This document shows, piece after piece, positions 36,172-45,854 of a stretch of DNA of 64,000 nucleotides. The stretch's first letter is position 1. The number at the start of each line of letters is the position of its first letter. Made by a program: the position numbers and the translations under genes. The DNA comes from Garra rufa (lineage: Eukaryota; Chordata; Actinopteri; Cypriniformes; Cyprinidae): contig NC_133370.1 of assembly GCF_049309525.1 (NCBI RefSeq), positions 48,816,869 to 48,880,868 of the forward strand, read 5' to 3'. The notes below the pieces were generated by a model. That model did not search any database. It worked only from the letters and a program-made list of their open reading frames with translations, and was not told where the DNA came from.

Positions 36172-36540
36172 GTGACCTTAGACCAAAAAAGTAAGTAGCA
36201 CAGGTATATTTGTAGCAATAGCCAAAAATACATTGTATGGGTCAAAATTATCGATTTTTTTAGGATATTAAGTAAAGATCATGTTCCATGAAGATATTTG
36301 TACATTTTCTACCATAAGTATATCACAACTTAATTTTTGATTAGTAATATGCATTAAGTACTTAATTTGCACAACTTTAAAGACGATTTTTTTTTCTATT
36401 TTGATTTTTTATTTCACCTTCAGATTCCAGAATTTCATTTTAATAGTGGTATCTCCGCCAAATATTGTCCTATCCTTGTCATGTAAGAAGCACGTTTCTA
36501 GATTTTTATGGTCACAAAAGGACCTCCTCCACCATCATCT
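36172..36540. repeat. Decayed GTGACC(C) repeat copy
   Basis: GTATATTTGTAGCAATAGCC, AAAAATACATTGTATGGGTC and GATCATGTTCCATGAAGAT match the copies at 50204 and 60102. The start reads GTGACCTTAGACC, more diverged than the others. The right terminus is lost. Confidence 0.65.
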
Positions 36541-37496
36541 GAACATGTGAGTTTTATTGTTTTTTACTGATGTCACCATGAGTAACGGTGCTACACAGTT
36601 ACCTTAAAAATAAGGCTGTAGTCTGTTTTTTTTTTTCTAATACAAGTCCACCATTCTAACACCATACGAATGTAAATTGTTTGTGATTGCAGTCACCAAA
36701 ACCTTTCAATATGGATGAATCTGATGAACAAATAAACATGGGAAGCCAAGTAAACTTATTTATTTTTTATATTTTAGGTTATTATAATCAATTAAAACAC
36801 TCTTCATATTAAGTGTATTTAACTACTATGTAGTTACTTTTAAAATAATTATTTAAAACAATGCACTTACTGTGTACATACATATTTTACATTGCACCTA
36901 AATTTAAAAATGCCATTCTTTAAATGTAGTTACATCTATAATTACTCTGTCAACCCTACATTGTAAAAAAAAAAAAAAAAAATCCTTAAAATTTACGGCA
37001 AAAACGTCAGCTGTAATTGCCAGAATTTTACTGTAAAAATACGGTAGCAGCATTTTAGGTTTTTACGATTTTAACTTAAATTCTCATTTAATAACTGTAA
37101 TTTCATTAAGTGATATAATGTTAATATACTAACCTATTAAAGAACTGAAATCTGTTTTGTACCTTTGTAATACTCTGATAACCACCAAAAAAAACAAAAA
37201 AAAAAACATGAAACTGAAATAATAGAGTAAACATTAATTTAACAACATTAAATGTAACATAACAACCATAATGTACAAAACTGCTGAGAAAAAACTAAGA
37301 AGTAGCATAGTTATTTCAACAAATTTGAAATGTGAATCAGGGAAATGTGAATTTACGGTTATTTACTGTAAATTTGACATTCTTTTTCACTTCCGAAAAC
37401 ATGTAATGTCCAATACAGGTTTTCACAATATACAGTAGTGAAACTTACCATTAACCATTTAACAGGTATTTACTGTAGCATTTTTACGGCCTTTTA
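36541..37496. repeat. AT-rich DNA with ACTGTAAAAATACGGTAG repeat
   Basis: 36953-37495 contains poly-A followed by TTTACGGCAAAAACGTCAG and TTACTGTAAAAATACGGTAG, and a matching TTTTTACGGCCTTTTAC end. It looks like a dispersed fish repeat; its ends are not certain. Confidence 0.45.
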
Positions 37497-37735
37497 CACT
37501 CTTAAAAATAAAGGTGCTTCACAATGCCATAAAAAAACATTTTTGTCTAAATGGTTCCATAAAAAACCTTAAACATCTAAAGAACCTTTCTGTTTCACAA
37601 AAGGTTCTTTGTGGCGAAAGAAGGTTCTTTAGATTATAAAAAGGTAAGCAAGAAATGCTTTTTTAAAGAACCTTTGACTGAATGGTTCTTTGTGTAAACC
37701 AAAAATGGTTCCTCTATGGCATCGCTTGAAGAACC
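37497..37735. mobile_element. MITE, CACTCTTAAAAATAAAGG family
   Basis: It begins CACTCTTAAAAATAAAGGTG and contains TTTAGATTATAAAAAGGTAA. The right end is worn and merges into AT-rich DNA. Confidence 0.8.
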
Positions 37736-39001
37736 TTTTAATTAAATTAAATATATAACAATATTAACAAAATCAACTCAGAATTACAAAATTAAACTCC
37801 CAAAACCTTGCATAAATGTTTTACTAAATCATATTTGGACAGGACTAGTTTTCTAATCGACATCTGAGATGTACACTTGTTTCATGTGCTGTTTTGGATG
37901 GGACTCACATCTTTGTGTTTTTTTATCAGTGTTTTGTGTTTTTTAGACGTGGGTGTTACAGAAGGACTGTGGAGGCATCCATCACAAATGACTAATTATT
38001 TAATTTATTGGGTCCCACTTTATATTAGATGTCTTTAACTACTAGGTACTTAAGTGCAAAAATAGCAAAGGGACAATGTACCTATTGTGCTCATGTTGAA
38101 TTGCAAAACACTTTTGGTGTTATTGATGGGCGATATGGGTATGGTTAGGATCAGGTTTGGTGGTATGATTAGCTTTCAGGGGTAAAGGTACACTGTAAAA
38201 AATGTTATGGTACACTCTTAATAATAAAGGCTGCAATGTGGTCATAATGTGGAATTAATTAATTTTTTTGTGATAAAATTATACTCTAAACATGAAGCTA
38301 AAAGTCGTTGCAAGTCACTGTCTAATGAGTGAGTCAATGAGTTGATTCATTCAGAAACAAAACTAGTGACTGTCTTTATGAATGGGTCACTGAATCATTG
38401 ACTCGCCTGATTCATTCAAAAATGTGGAATCATTTAGTAACAAAACACTTCTGTGTGTGCCTCAAGTGCCATTGGGTGTTGCACAACATGCAATTAATAA
38501 CTTGTACATGTTAACATGCTGGGTCTGTGTTGACTAGTTGCAGATCACATGACTTTAGTTGCGCTTGTTGACTTGAGGACAGCAGGAGGAAAATTCTTCC
38601 ATTTGACAATAAGTGGTTTATTTTCACAAAGCTTTTAAAAGCAATCTGCACTGCTGGTTCTATGGACATCTGCCTTTGTCTGAGTTTATTCTGCGTGTTC
38701 ACATACTGTATGAGCCAATCTGTGCTGTGTGTAATCTGTGCTGACTGGAGCTGAAGGAAGTCAATGCATCCATGGTGAATCTGCCACTTAAGATATGCGC
38801 ATGTATCACCTGCATCATCCACTCACAGACTCTCCATTAATGCAGCACTGGCTCATTTACATAAACTAAACTTGACTGGTCAACTGGATCACCAATCAAC
38901 TACTCAGTCATTTAAGACCTAGGTACTGTGCATTTAATCTGCATATACTGATACATAAACTTTTATGTAAACAGTATATTTTCCTACAAACGGGGTATTA
39001 A
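37736..39001. other. Intronic DNA, repeat scraps
   Basis: The 38330-38460 part has repeated TGAATCATTCA-like motifs. 38200-38225 carries a solo TACACTCTTAATAATAAAGG end. No gene is supported; the minus-strand frame 38511-38822 has no features. Confidence 0.4.
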
Positions 39002-40132
39002 AGGATCAAAAATACAAAGTCTTTATTTTGTTTTGGGGGTGCACTAGAACATGCTCTCATGCATTATTTTTCACATAATTTACATTATTACAATAGCTTT
39101 CTCCCCAGGCTGGCACAAATGGCTCGATTAGTTCCAGGTTTGATGAAGGTCCGCCTTTTGGAAAAATGAAATGTGTTGTGATTGGTTAGTAGTCCCACTT
39201 GTGATTGGCAAACAGCTTAGATGGTGTTTCAGTCCTGCCACGCCCCTTCCCAAAGCAACTGTTAGCATGAGCTAGATTTAAAGTGATTTTTACATTTTAA
39301 ATATGGATGTTTTTTCACAAAAACACATCAGTTCGCAACAGGAGTCTTTTACTCTATTGACCCCTTTATTATGGATCAATGCACTTGGACTTGTTTTGGA
39401 CTGATGGAGAGAAACACTTGTCAATGCTGTTCTAAAGCTTGGGAGTGCCAGGATAATTTTTAATATAACTTCCGATTGCATTCGTCTGAAAGAAGGGAGT
39501 TAAATACACCTACAGTAGGATGCATGGAGGGTGAGTAAATAATACGCTACAGTAGTGTTGGTCCTATCGTCCACCTGTGAGATCGCCGATACATGATATT
39601 ATCATTATTTTGCTCATTTATTTAATTATTTACATGCCTGAAACCAGCTCCAGCATAAGGCTAGTGAAGCTATCTACACTGTATGATCAATAAATCTCTT
39701 ACCACACACGGCTCCAGCACGGCTAGCGGAGCAGTTTGCGGACACTTTATTCAATGCTTGCATTTATACCATCAGCTTTGCGGCTCGCTGAAGCATCCCA
39801 GAAGCAGCTGTTCGTGCTACATCGCTCAATTTAGGCTAATCCTCTTAGTCCTTCCCCACCCACCAACAATTCGAATTTCCATAGACAGGACTTGTTTAAA
39901 TGATATACTAATGAGCTTTGTGACATCAAAGCATCCAGAAAACAAACGCTGTAGTCCAAATGAGCCATTCGTTGTAGTTCTTGAAAAGGGATTCTTAAAA
40001 TCTAAATATCTCCCTTTGGAGTGGAATTTGAGATTTGTAACTTTATAGATGTTTTGTATGCCCAAAAACATGCACCACAGACTGACTAAAATTCAAAAAG
40101 AAAAACGCATAATAGGACCATAATAGGACCCT
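39002..40132. repeat. TTAA-flanked repeat, longest family copy
   Basis: It is flanked by TTAA (38998-39001 and 40133-40136). The right end is TAATAGGACCC-T; the left begins AGGATCAAAAATAC, a weaker match. It shares long blocks with 31124-31861. It ends only about 145 bp before the AT-AC acceptor of exon 2. The plus-strand frame 39683-40048 has no recognisable domain. Confidence 0.7.
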
Positions 40133-40252
40133 TTAATGTAGGCAGGTGTACAAGATTTTTGTATTTGTTAAGTGAAGTATATAGTGTGTCAGTCTTGAAG
40201 GGAACTTTTTAAAGTCAGTTTTCAATTCTTATTTTTTTCCACTGATGTAATA

Positions 40253-40277
40253 TTTGCCTTGACCCCTGTGCCATCAC
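40253..40277 (+). promoter_or_regulatory. cacna1e: U12 branch site and AC 3' splice site
   Basis: TTTGCCTTGAC (40253-40263) is close to the U12 branch consensus TTCCTTRAC. The terminal AC at 40276-40277 lies 14-15 nt downstream of the candidate branch A (40262), inside the short window typical of U12 introns. Confidence 0.9.
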
Positions 40278-40383
40278 TCCGTTTGAGTATATGATCCTGG
40301 CCACCATCATAGCCAACTGCATCGTTTTATCCCTGGAACAGCATCTTCCTGGTGAGGACAAGACACCTATGTCCAAAAGACTG
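40278..40383 (+). CDS. cacna1e: cacna1e exon 2: domain I S1 segment
   Basis: The 106-bp exon starts in phase 2 (T completes a Pro codon) and adds 35 codons. It begins PFEYMILATIIANCIVL, the first transmembrane helix (IS1) of repeat I, and continues SLEQHLPGEDKTPMSKRL, the extracellular S1-S2 loop. The sequence is nearly the same in all Cav2 channels. GEDKTPMSKRL is closer to Cav2.3 (DDKTPMSRRL as remembered) than to Cav2.1/2.2 (MSERL). The donor is GTAAGC at 40384, an ordinary U2-type site, so intron 2 changes spliceosome class relative to intron 1. No AG acceptor precedes the exon; only the AC boundary at 40277 keeps the frame. Confidence 0.95.
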
Positions 40384-41655
40384 GTAAGCATTACAAACAA
40401 ATATATTCATATTTTAGATAAACATAAATTAATATTTCAAAACTTGTGCTACTACTAATACAACACATTATTTAAATGATTGGATCCCCAGAGTCCAAAG
40501 AGTACAAAATAAAATGCATAGTGTTACTCAGAAGCTAGTGGCAAAAGACAGCACCAGGAAATCACCTGTACTGTAAGTGGGGAAAAAAACAACAAAAAAA
40601 ACAAGCATTTTTATTCAAAATATTCAAGCATTTTTCAAAGACTCTTTGCAAACCCTTGGGAAAATATTGCAAAAGCATTGGCACGATTTATGAATTTGGG
40701 TAGAAATTGCAAAACCCAAAGGTAGGGTTTACAAATCTAAAAGCATGGATTAGGAACCTGTGGTTATGGTTTATTAATTCATTAGCACGTTTTTTGAAAT
40801 CGAGGAAGCAGCTTTTGAATTTGTACAGTACAGTATAGTTTATTAATTAAGGGGTTGAATTGAAAAACCTTTGCAATTTGTCACAATTCGCTGCTGGAAG
40901 GTAGATAGAGACACAAAGTAACATGAAACAGTCTTTAGTAATAGAAACACGGGGAACAATCCACAAAAGGAAGTGGAGCAAACACACATATACGACAAAG
41001 TAGAGCCGACAGAGACAGAATGCACAGATGCACAGACTAGAACTTAAATACAAGGGGAAATTGGGGAACACAAGTGCACAGAATGATAATCAGACTAAAT
41101 GAGAACAGGAACATGACCAAATAAGGGCAAACAGGAATAGAAACAGGGGCAAAAACACTACAAAACAGGTCCATATTCCTGACAACCGTGTCCACAGATT
41201 TGTAGGTCTTTTGTAGGCTTTTTTTTATTCTACAGGTGACTTTCCAGACTCTGTAAATGTTTATTATATTATTATAAAATCAAAACTAGAAGAACTAGTG
41301 CATTTCTGTATTGATGTCTTTATATTTGTGACAGGGCTGCACAATTATGACAAAAATCATAATTGTCGATTATTCCCTTGAAATTGTAATTGCGATTATT
41401 AGTTATGATTATAACAATTTAGATTGATTGATGTTTTAAATAGCTTTATATTATTGTTTAAAGCAGCTGCATGCCATAATTTTTAAGCACGCAGAATAAT
41501 GAAGTTTTTTTTTTTTTTTTTGTAATCGCAAACAATTACATAAACCGTAATCATGATCATTAGAATTTCGATTAAAAGTGCAGCCCTGATTTCTGATATT
41601 CTGTATCGATTGTGTTTAATTATGTGATCTGTTTCTTTATCATTGGGTTCATTAG
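40384..41655 (+). other. cacna1e: cacna1e intron 2 (GT-AG)
   Basis: 1272 bp, GTAAGC to TTAG. It contains AT-rich DNA and one small hAT MITE at 41332-41588. Minus-strand frames at 40843-41071 are accidental. Confidence 0.9.
41332..41588. mobile_element. hAT MITE close to the exon 3 acceptor
   Basis: CAGGGCTGCAC at the left is the exact inverse of GTGCAGCCCTG at the right. The flanks ATTTGTGA (41324-41331) and ATTTCTGA (41589-41596) form an 8-bp duplication with one mismatch, which fits hAT. It ends 67 bp before the exon. Confidence 0.88.
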
Positions 41656-41795
41656 GAGAAGACAGAGCCTTACTTCATTGGGATCTTCTGTTTTGAGGCT
41701 GGCATCAAGCTGGTGGCTCTTGGCTTTGTTTTTCATAAGGGTTCCTATCTCAGAAACGGCTGGAATGTAATGGACTTCATCGTTGTGCTAAGTGG
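41656..41795 (+). CDS. cacna1e: cacna1e exon 3: domain I S2 and start of S3
   Basis: The 140-bp exon begins in phase 0 after TTCATTAG and ends with two bases of a Gly codon before GTAAGTG. It reads EKTEPYFIGIFCFEAGIKLV and onward through GFVFHKGSYLRNGWNVMDF to IVVLSG, covering helix IS2, the short intracellular turn and the first half of IS3. Two markers favour Cav2.3: LEKTEPYF across the exon 2-3 join, where Cav2.1/2.2 have LDDTEPYF, and FIVVLSG, where they have FVVVLTG (from memory of the family). The voltage-sensor helix S4 and the pore loop would come from later exons. I looked for the next exon (ILAT...DLRTLRAVRVLRPLK) in the rest of the window and did not find it. Teleosts often keep two cacna1e paralogues and the sequence does not say which this is. 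Confidence 0.96.
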
Positions 41796-42424
41796 GTAAG
41801 TGACGTTTATATTTTCTTTCTCCTCGCTGATTTTTAATACTTCATTGCTATGAATAGTTTTAGATGACAGAGGTGTGCTTCCATTTAAAACATGGCTATG
41901 GTAGACACAGCCTGTAGTTATCTGCTCGTCGATTTCTGCTTGCATAATCGTAATTTCCCTAAACATTTCTCCACTGGATTTTGGAAGTCCATTCCACTTC
42001 CTTAAGTGGGCGAGGTGCGTTTCTGCTATTTTGTTCCCTCTCTGGAGCACCCATAGGTTTGCTTGAGATTACCTGATGTGCCCCTGGTCAAGATATTTCC
42101 TTTGACGATAATTGCAACATTTTATCTCACAGTTGTGTTTTTTCTCAGAATTGCATGTTCATGTCTTGCAGTTTTGACTTTGTAACACACGTTTGCAAGT
42201 TATAAGGTCAGAATTGTAAGATATCAATTTGCTATTGTAAGAAATGTCCATCAAAATTGGACTTTATTGGATTTTTATTTCAAATGTGAGAATAAATTTA
42301 TTGCAGTTCTGAGAAAATAAGTCAGAATTGCAAGAAATTAGTTAGAATTGTTGGATATAAACTTGCAATTCTAAGAATACAGGTTAGAATTGCACGTTTA
42401 TATAACTTGCAATTGCGAGTTTAT

Positions 42425-42668
42425 GCCCCGGTTTCACAGACAGGGCTTAAGCCTAGTTCTAGACTAAAAATGTAAGTCTGAGTTGTTTCAACTGAAATAA
42501 ACTTGCACTGATCTGACTGATCTTAAAAATATATCAGTGCCTTTTTTGTTTTAAGATGCACACCAGTATTGTTTTTTTCTAAGCATGTTTATAAAAATTA
42601 CTTAAATGTCCTAATTGATCTATGGCCTAATCCTGGTTTAGTCTAAGCCCTGTCTGTGAAACCGGGCC
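42425..42668. mobile_element. Hairpin MITE with GGTTTCACAGACAGGGCTTA ends
   Basis: GCCCCGGTTTCACAGACAGG (42425) pairs with CCTGTCTGTGAAACCGGGCC (42649-42668), with TAT on both sides (42422-42424, 42669-42671). The 3-bp flank would fit a PIF/Harbinger-like origin, which is inference. 244 bp, non-coding. Confidence 0.85.
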
Positions 42669-43130
42669 TATATGTCACAATTTAAAAAAGTTATATGATT
42701 ATATATAAGTTATATAATATATAAGTATATATAATCTAAATCTGAAAAAAAAAATTACAAAAGATAAAAAAAAATTCACATATAAAAAAAATCAGATCCA
42801 TAATGGGTTCCAGTTAATCAATGACTCAAAGCGTTTCATTAAAAACTGTTAGTAGTAGGCATTTGTGTAACGTAAGCAATGACGTGCAGTCTTATTCACT
42901 GCCTCTGACGTACAGGCTAGATGCATTTCTTGGCTACTGGACTGTGTGTTTGAGTAGGTTGTGAACAGCAGATGTATAGGATTCCTCTTCATGGAACTGT
43001 TTTCATTCCTGCTCATCTCAGCTCCATATTGCCTTCTGGGTTTTCAGATAAAATATAGCATTTGCAGTGCTGTGTGTCCAGAGTCTAGAGTACAGGAGAT
43101 TCAGATGAAGGAATGCCTAAAAATAGGGCT

Positions 43131-43205
43131 GGGAATCGATTCCAAAAATAATCGATTCCTCGATTCTGAGGCATTGGGAATCGAGAGTCGAGAATCGAGG
43201 TGCCT
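43131..43205. repeat. Fragment of AGGGCTGGGAATCGATT repeat
   Basis: AGGGCTGGGAATCGATTCC followed by repeated ATCGATTC/GAATCGA motifs is the start of a common fish DNA repeat. The other end is not found. Confidence 0.5.
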
Positions 43206-43260
43206 CTCAAACAAAAGGCTACGTCCCACAAAGTCTGTATATCTATAGCTGCTAGTCATC

Positions 43261-44315
43261 AAAAATCTTAATTTGAATATGGCAACATTCTTTTTTAAAT
43301 TTTTGTTTGAATATGTCAACATTTTTATCAAAAAATATTAATTTGAATATGACAACATTTTTATTTTAAAACTTCATTTGAATACGGCAACATTTTTATT
43401 CTACATTTTTGTTTGGATATGGCAACTTTCTTATTTGAAAAACCTAATATAAATATGACAACCTTTTTATTTTAAAAACTTAAAATCTTAATTTGAATAG
43501 GATGTTTTTATTTTAAAAACTTCATTTGAATATGGCAACATTCTTATTCAAAATTTTTATTTAAATATGGCAACATTCTTATTAAAACATCTTAATATGA
43601 ATATGACAACATTTATATTTTAAAAACTTATTTGAATATGGCAACATTCTTATTTTATTTGTTTTTTTTTTTGAATATGGCTACATTGGTATTTTAAAAT
43701 CTTAATATGAATATGACAATATTTTATTTTAAAATCTTAATTTGAATATGGCAACATTCTTATTTTAAACTTTAGTTTGAATATGGCAACATTCCGATTT
43801 TAAAATATGAATATGAATATGACAATATTTTATTTTAAAATCTTAATTTGAATATGGCAACATTCTTATTTTAAAATCTTTATTTGGAAATGGCAGCATT
43901 CTTATTTTAAATTTTTGTTTGATTTGGCAACTTTCTTATTTTAAAATCTTAATATGAATATGACAGAATTTATATTTTAAAAACTTATTTGAATATGGCA
44001 ACATTCTTATTTTATTTTTATTTTTTTGAATATGGCTACATTGGTATTTTAAAATCTTAATATGAATATGACAATATTTTATTTTAAAATCTTCATTTGA
44101 ATATGGCAGAATTCACATTTTAAAGTCTTTGTTTTAATACGTCAACATTTTTATTTAGAAAAATGTATTTAAATATGGCAACATTCTTATTTTAAAATCT
44201 TAATATGAATATGACAACATTTATATTTTAAAAACTTATTTGAATATGGCTACATCCTTCTTCTTCTTATTATTATTATTATTATTTATTATTTTTTATT
44301 TATTTATTTTAATAT
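43261..44315 (+). repeat. AT-rich minisatellite, ~35-bp unit (left part)
   Basis: Units resemble TTTGAATATGGCAACATTCT followed by TATTTTAAAATCTTAA. There are many degenerate copies, with a larger repeating block containing AATATGGCTACATTGGT. It is split from its right part (47697-48425) by the LTR retrotransposon. Confidence 0.9.
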
Positions 44316-44441
44316 TGTCACAGTTCTGTCTGTCTTGTCATTGGTTTTTCCCATTTTGTCTCCCCCTGTCATTCTGTGATCTTTTGGTTTAGCCCTCGTT
44401 TGTGTAATCACCGTCACCTGTGTTTAATTATGAGTTACCCT

Positions 44442-45025
44442 GGCCTGTCCACACGGAGATGCGTTTCGCTGTATACGCATACATTTTTTTATCGTATTGG
44501 CGTGTCATCCACACGGATCCGGCGTTTTAGGAGACTGAATCCGCTATTTTTATGTCCCAAAGTGGATAAATCTGAAAACGACACCCTCGCGGTTTCGTGT
44601 GTACAGCCAATCCGTATATTTTCTGAAACGATGATGTCATCACATCACGTGTCGGCTTCGTCACACGTAACAGCAACAACAATATTGGGGGACTACATGA
44701 TTGTGTTCGTGTTGCTACTAAGCCTGCTAGCTTTATTACAGCAAAATCTATTGCTTCTATGCAACTGTTATGAGCAACAAGCGATACTGTTCACATCTTC
44801 GTCTTCTTCTTCTTAGTACGAATACAGCGCGCAAGGTTATGCGCATGCTCAAAGTCTTCTTCTCCGTGTATAGTGTATATCTATGGCAGAATTACAGCAC
44901 CCCATACTGGTCTGGCATATATACTACACCGTTTTCAGTGGTTTCGTGTGTACGGAACTTTTTTTTAGAACGAGGGGAAAAAAAAGATCGGATAGGGCAC
45001 GCACCGGCTTCGTGTGGATGGAGCC
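44442..45025. mobile_element. MITE with GTCCACACG ends
   Basis: GGCCTGTCCACACGGAGATG at the left is imperfectly inverted at the right (CGTGTGGATGGAGCC). Inner GGTTTCGTGTGTAC copies occur on both sides. The plus-strand frame 44376-44816 is not a gene. LTR sequence was lost at this site. Confidence 0.65.
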
Positions 45026-45042
45026 TAATATATTGTACTTTG

Positions 45043-45708
45043 TAGTGATGGGAAAATGAAGCTTTTCGAAGCACTAAAGCTTTCCCCTCAACTGTATCGT
45101 AAAAAGGTTCATTACTCGAAGCTTTTCAACACGTTGCACACTAATGACATCTTGTGGCCAAAGTTGGAAAAAGTTGCCTTTGCGTCCCAGATCTCAAAGC
45201 GATTTTGGACAGTTTCATCAAATACATCAAGTGCAACGAAAACCGTCAGAAATTAAAAAATAATAAAAATGTCATTTTACTTGAATTAATCTGTAAATAA
45301 ACTTTTTTATAAAATTCTAAAAATATAAGCATGGTTTATGTAGGCATCTATGTTCAAAGTAAATTAACTGTTAAGTTGACTAATAATTATTATTAATTAG
45401 AAGTGCTAGTGAAGCAAGGATAACTACAAAATTGACATGCACAAAACTACACATGTACATATTTATCCGTATTATGATTTTATTCTTAACAAAAAGCGAA
45501 TGACACTTGAAACCTGCGCAAGGAGTTTGCGTTATTTGAATCAGAATATGAAGCAGTCACGTGGTTGTGTGTGAAAACGAAGCATCGGACGTCACAGGTC
45601 ATGTGGTTATGGCAAAACGAATCAAGCTCCGGTACAGTGCTTCACTGTGAGATGTTTCGTTTTTTTGATACAAGCTTCGAAGCTTCGGTGTCAAACGTTA
45701 CATCACTA
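45043..45708. mobile_element. hAT element with perfect 8-bp TSD
   Basis: It begins TAGTGATGGGAAAATGAAGC and ends TTACATCACTA. GTACTTTG is duplicated at 45035-45042 and 45709-45716. It contains AAGCTTCGAAGC-type motifs. 666 bp, no transposase. Related sequence lies in the array at 54646-58541. Confidence 0.93.
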
Positions 45709-45854
45709 GTACTTTGTAAATATTGTCTATCGTCTCGTCTACTCCTGCACACACCCCTGACATAAGGACCGACCAAAAACAGTTTACCCGGCACCTCTCC
45801 CTGCGTTTATTTTCCGTTTTTTGTATCAGTGTTTATTTTATTTTTTTCCCCGTC

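Larger units (their letters stand above)
23114..40277 (+). other. cacna1e: cacna1e intron 1, U12-type AT-AC intron
   Basis: The 5' end is ATATCCTTT (23114-23122), the canonical minor-spliceosome AT-AC donor. Near the 3' end, TTTGCCTTGAC (40253-40263) resembles the U12 branch site, with the candidate branch A at 40262, 15 nt before the terminal AC (40276-40277). No AG lies between 40217 and the exon, so an ordinary acceptor is not available. Joining 23113 to 40278 gives W-P-P-F-E-Y-M, the conserved Cav2 sequence, without a frame break. AT-AC introns are known in voltage-gated Na+ and Ca2+ channel genes. The intron is 17.2 kb and mostly transposon-derived. Confidence 0.92.
44316..45762 (+). repeat. 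Left LTR with two insertions
   Basis: The LTR pieces are 44316-44441, 45026-45042 and 45717-45762. The first insertion (44442-45025) replaces about 105 bp present in the right LTR; the second (45043-45708) is a clean hAT insertion. Confidence 0.9.

Noticed and set aside
44376..44816. 146-codon frame beside the left LTR
   Set aside because: It crosses from LTR into an inserted MITE; no domain.
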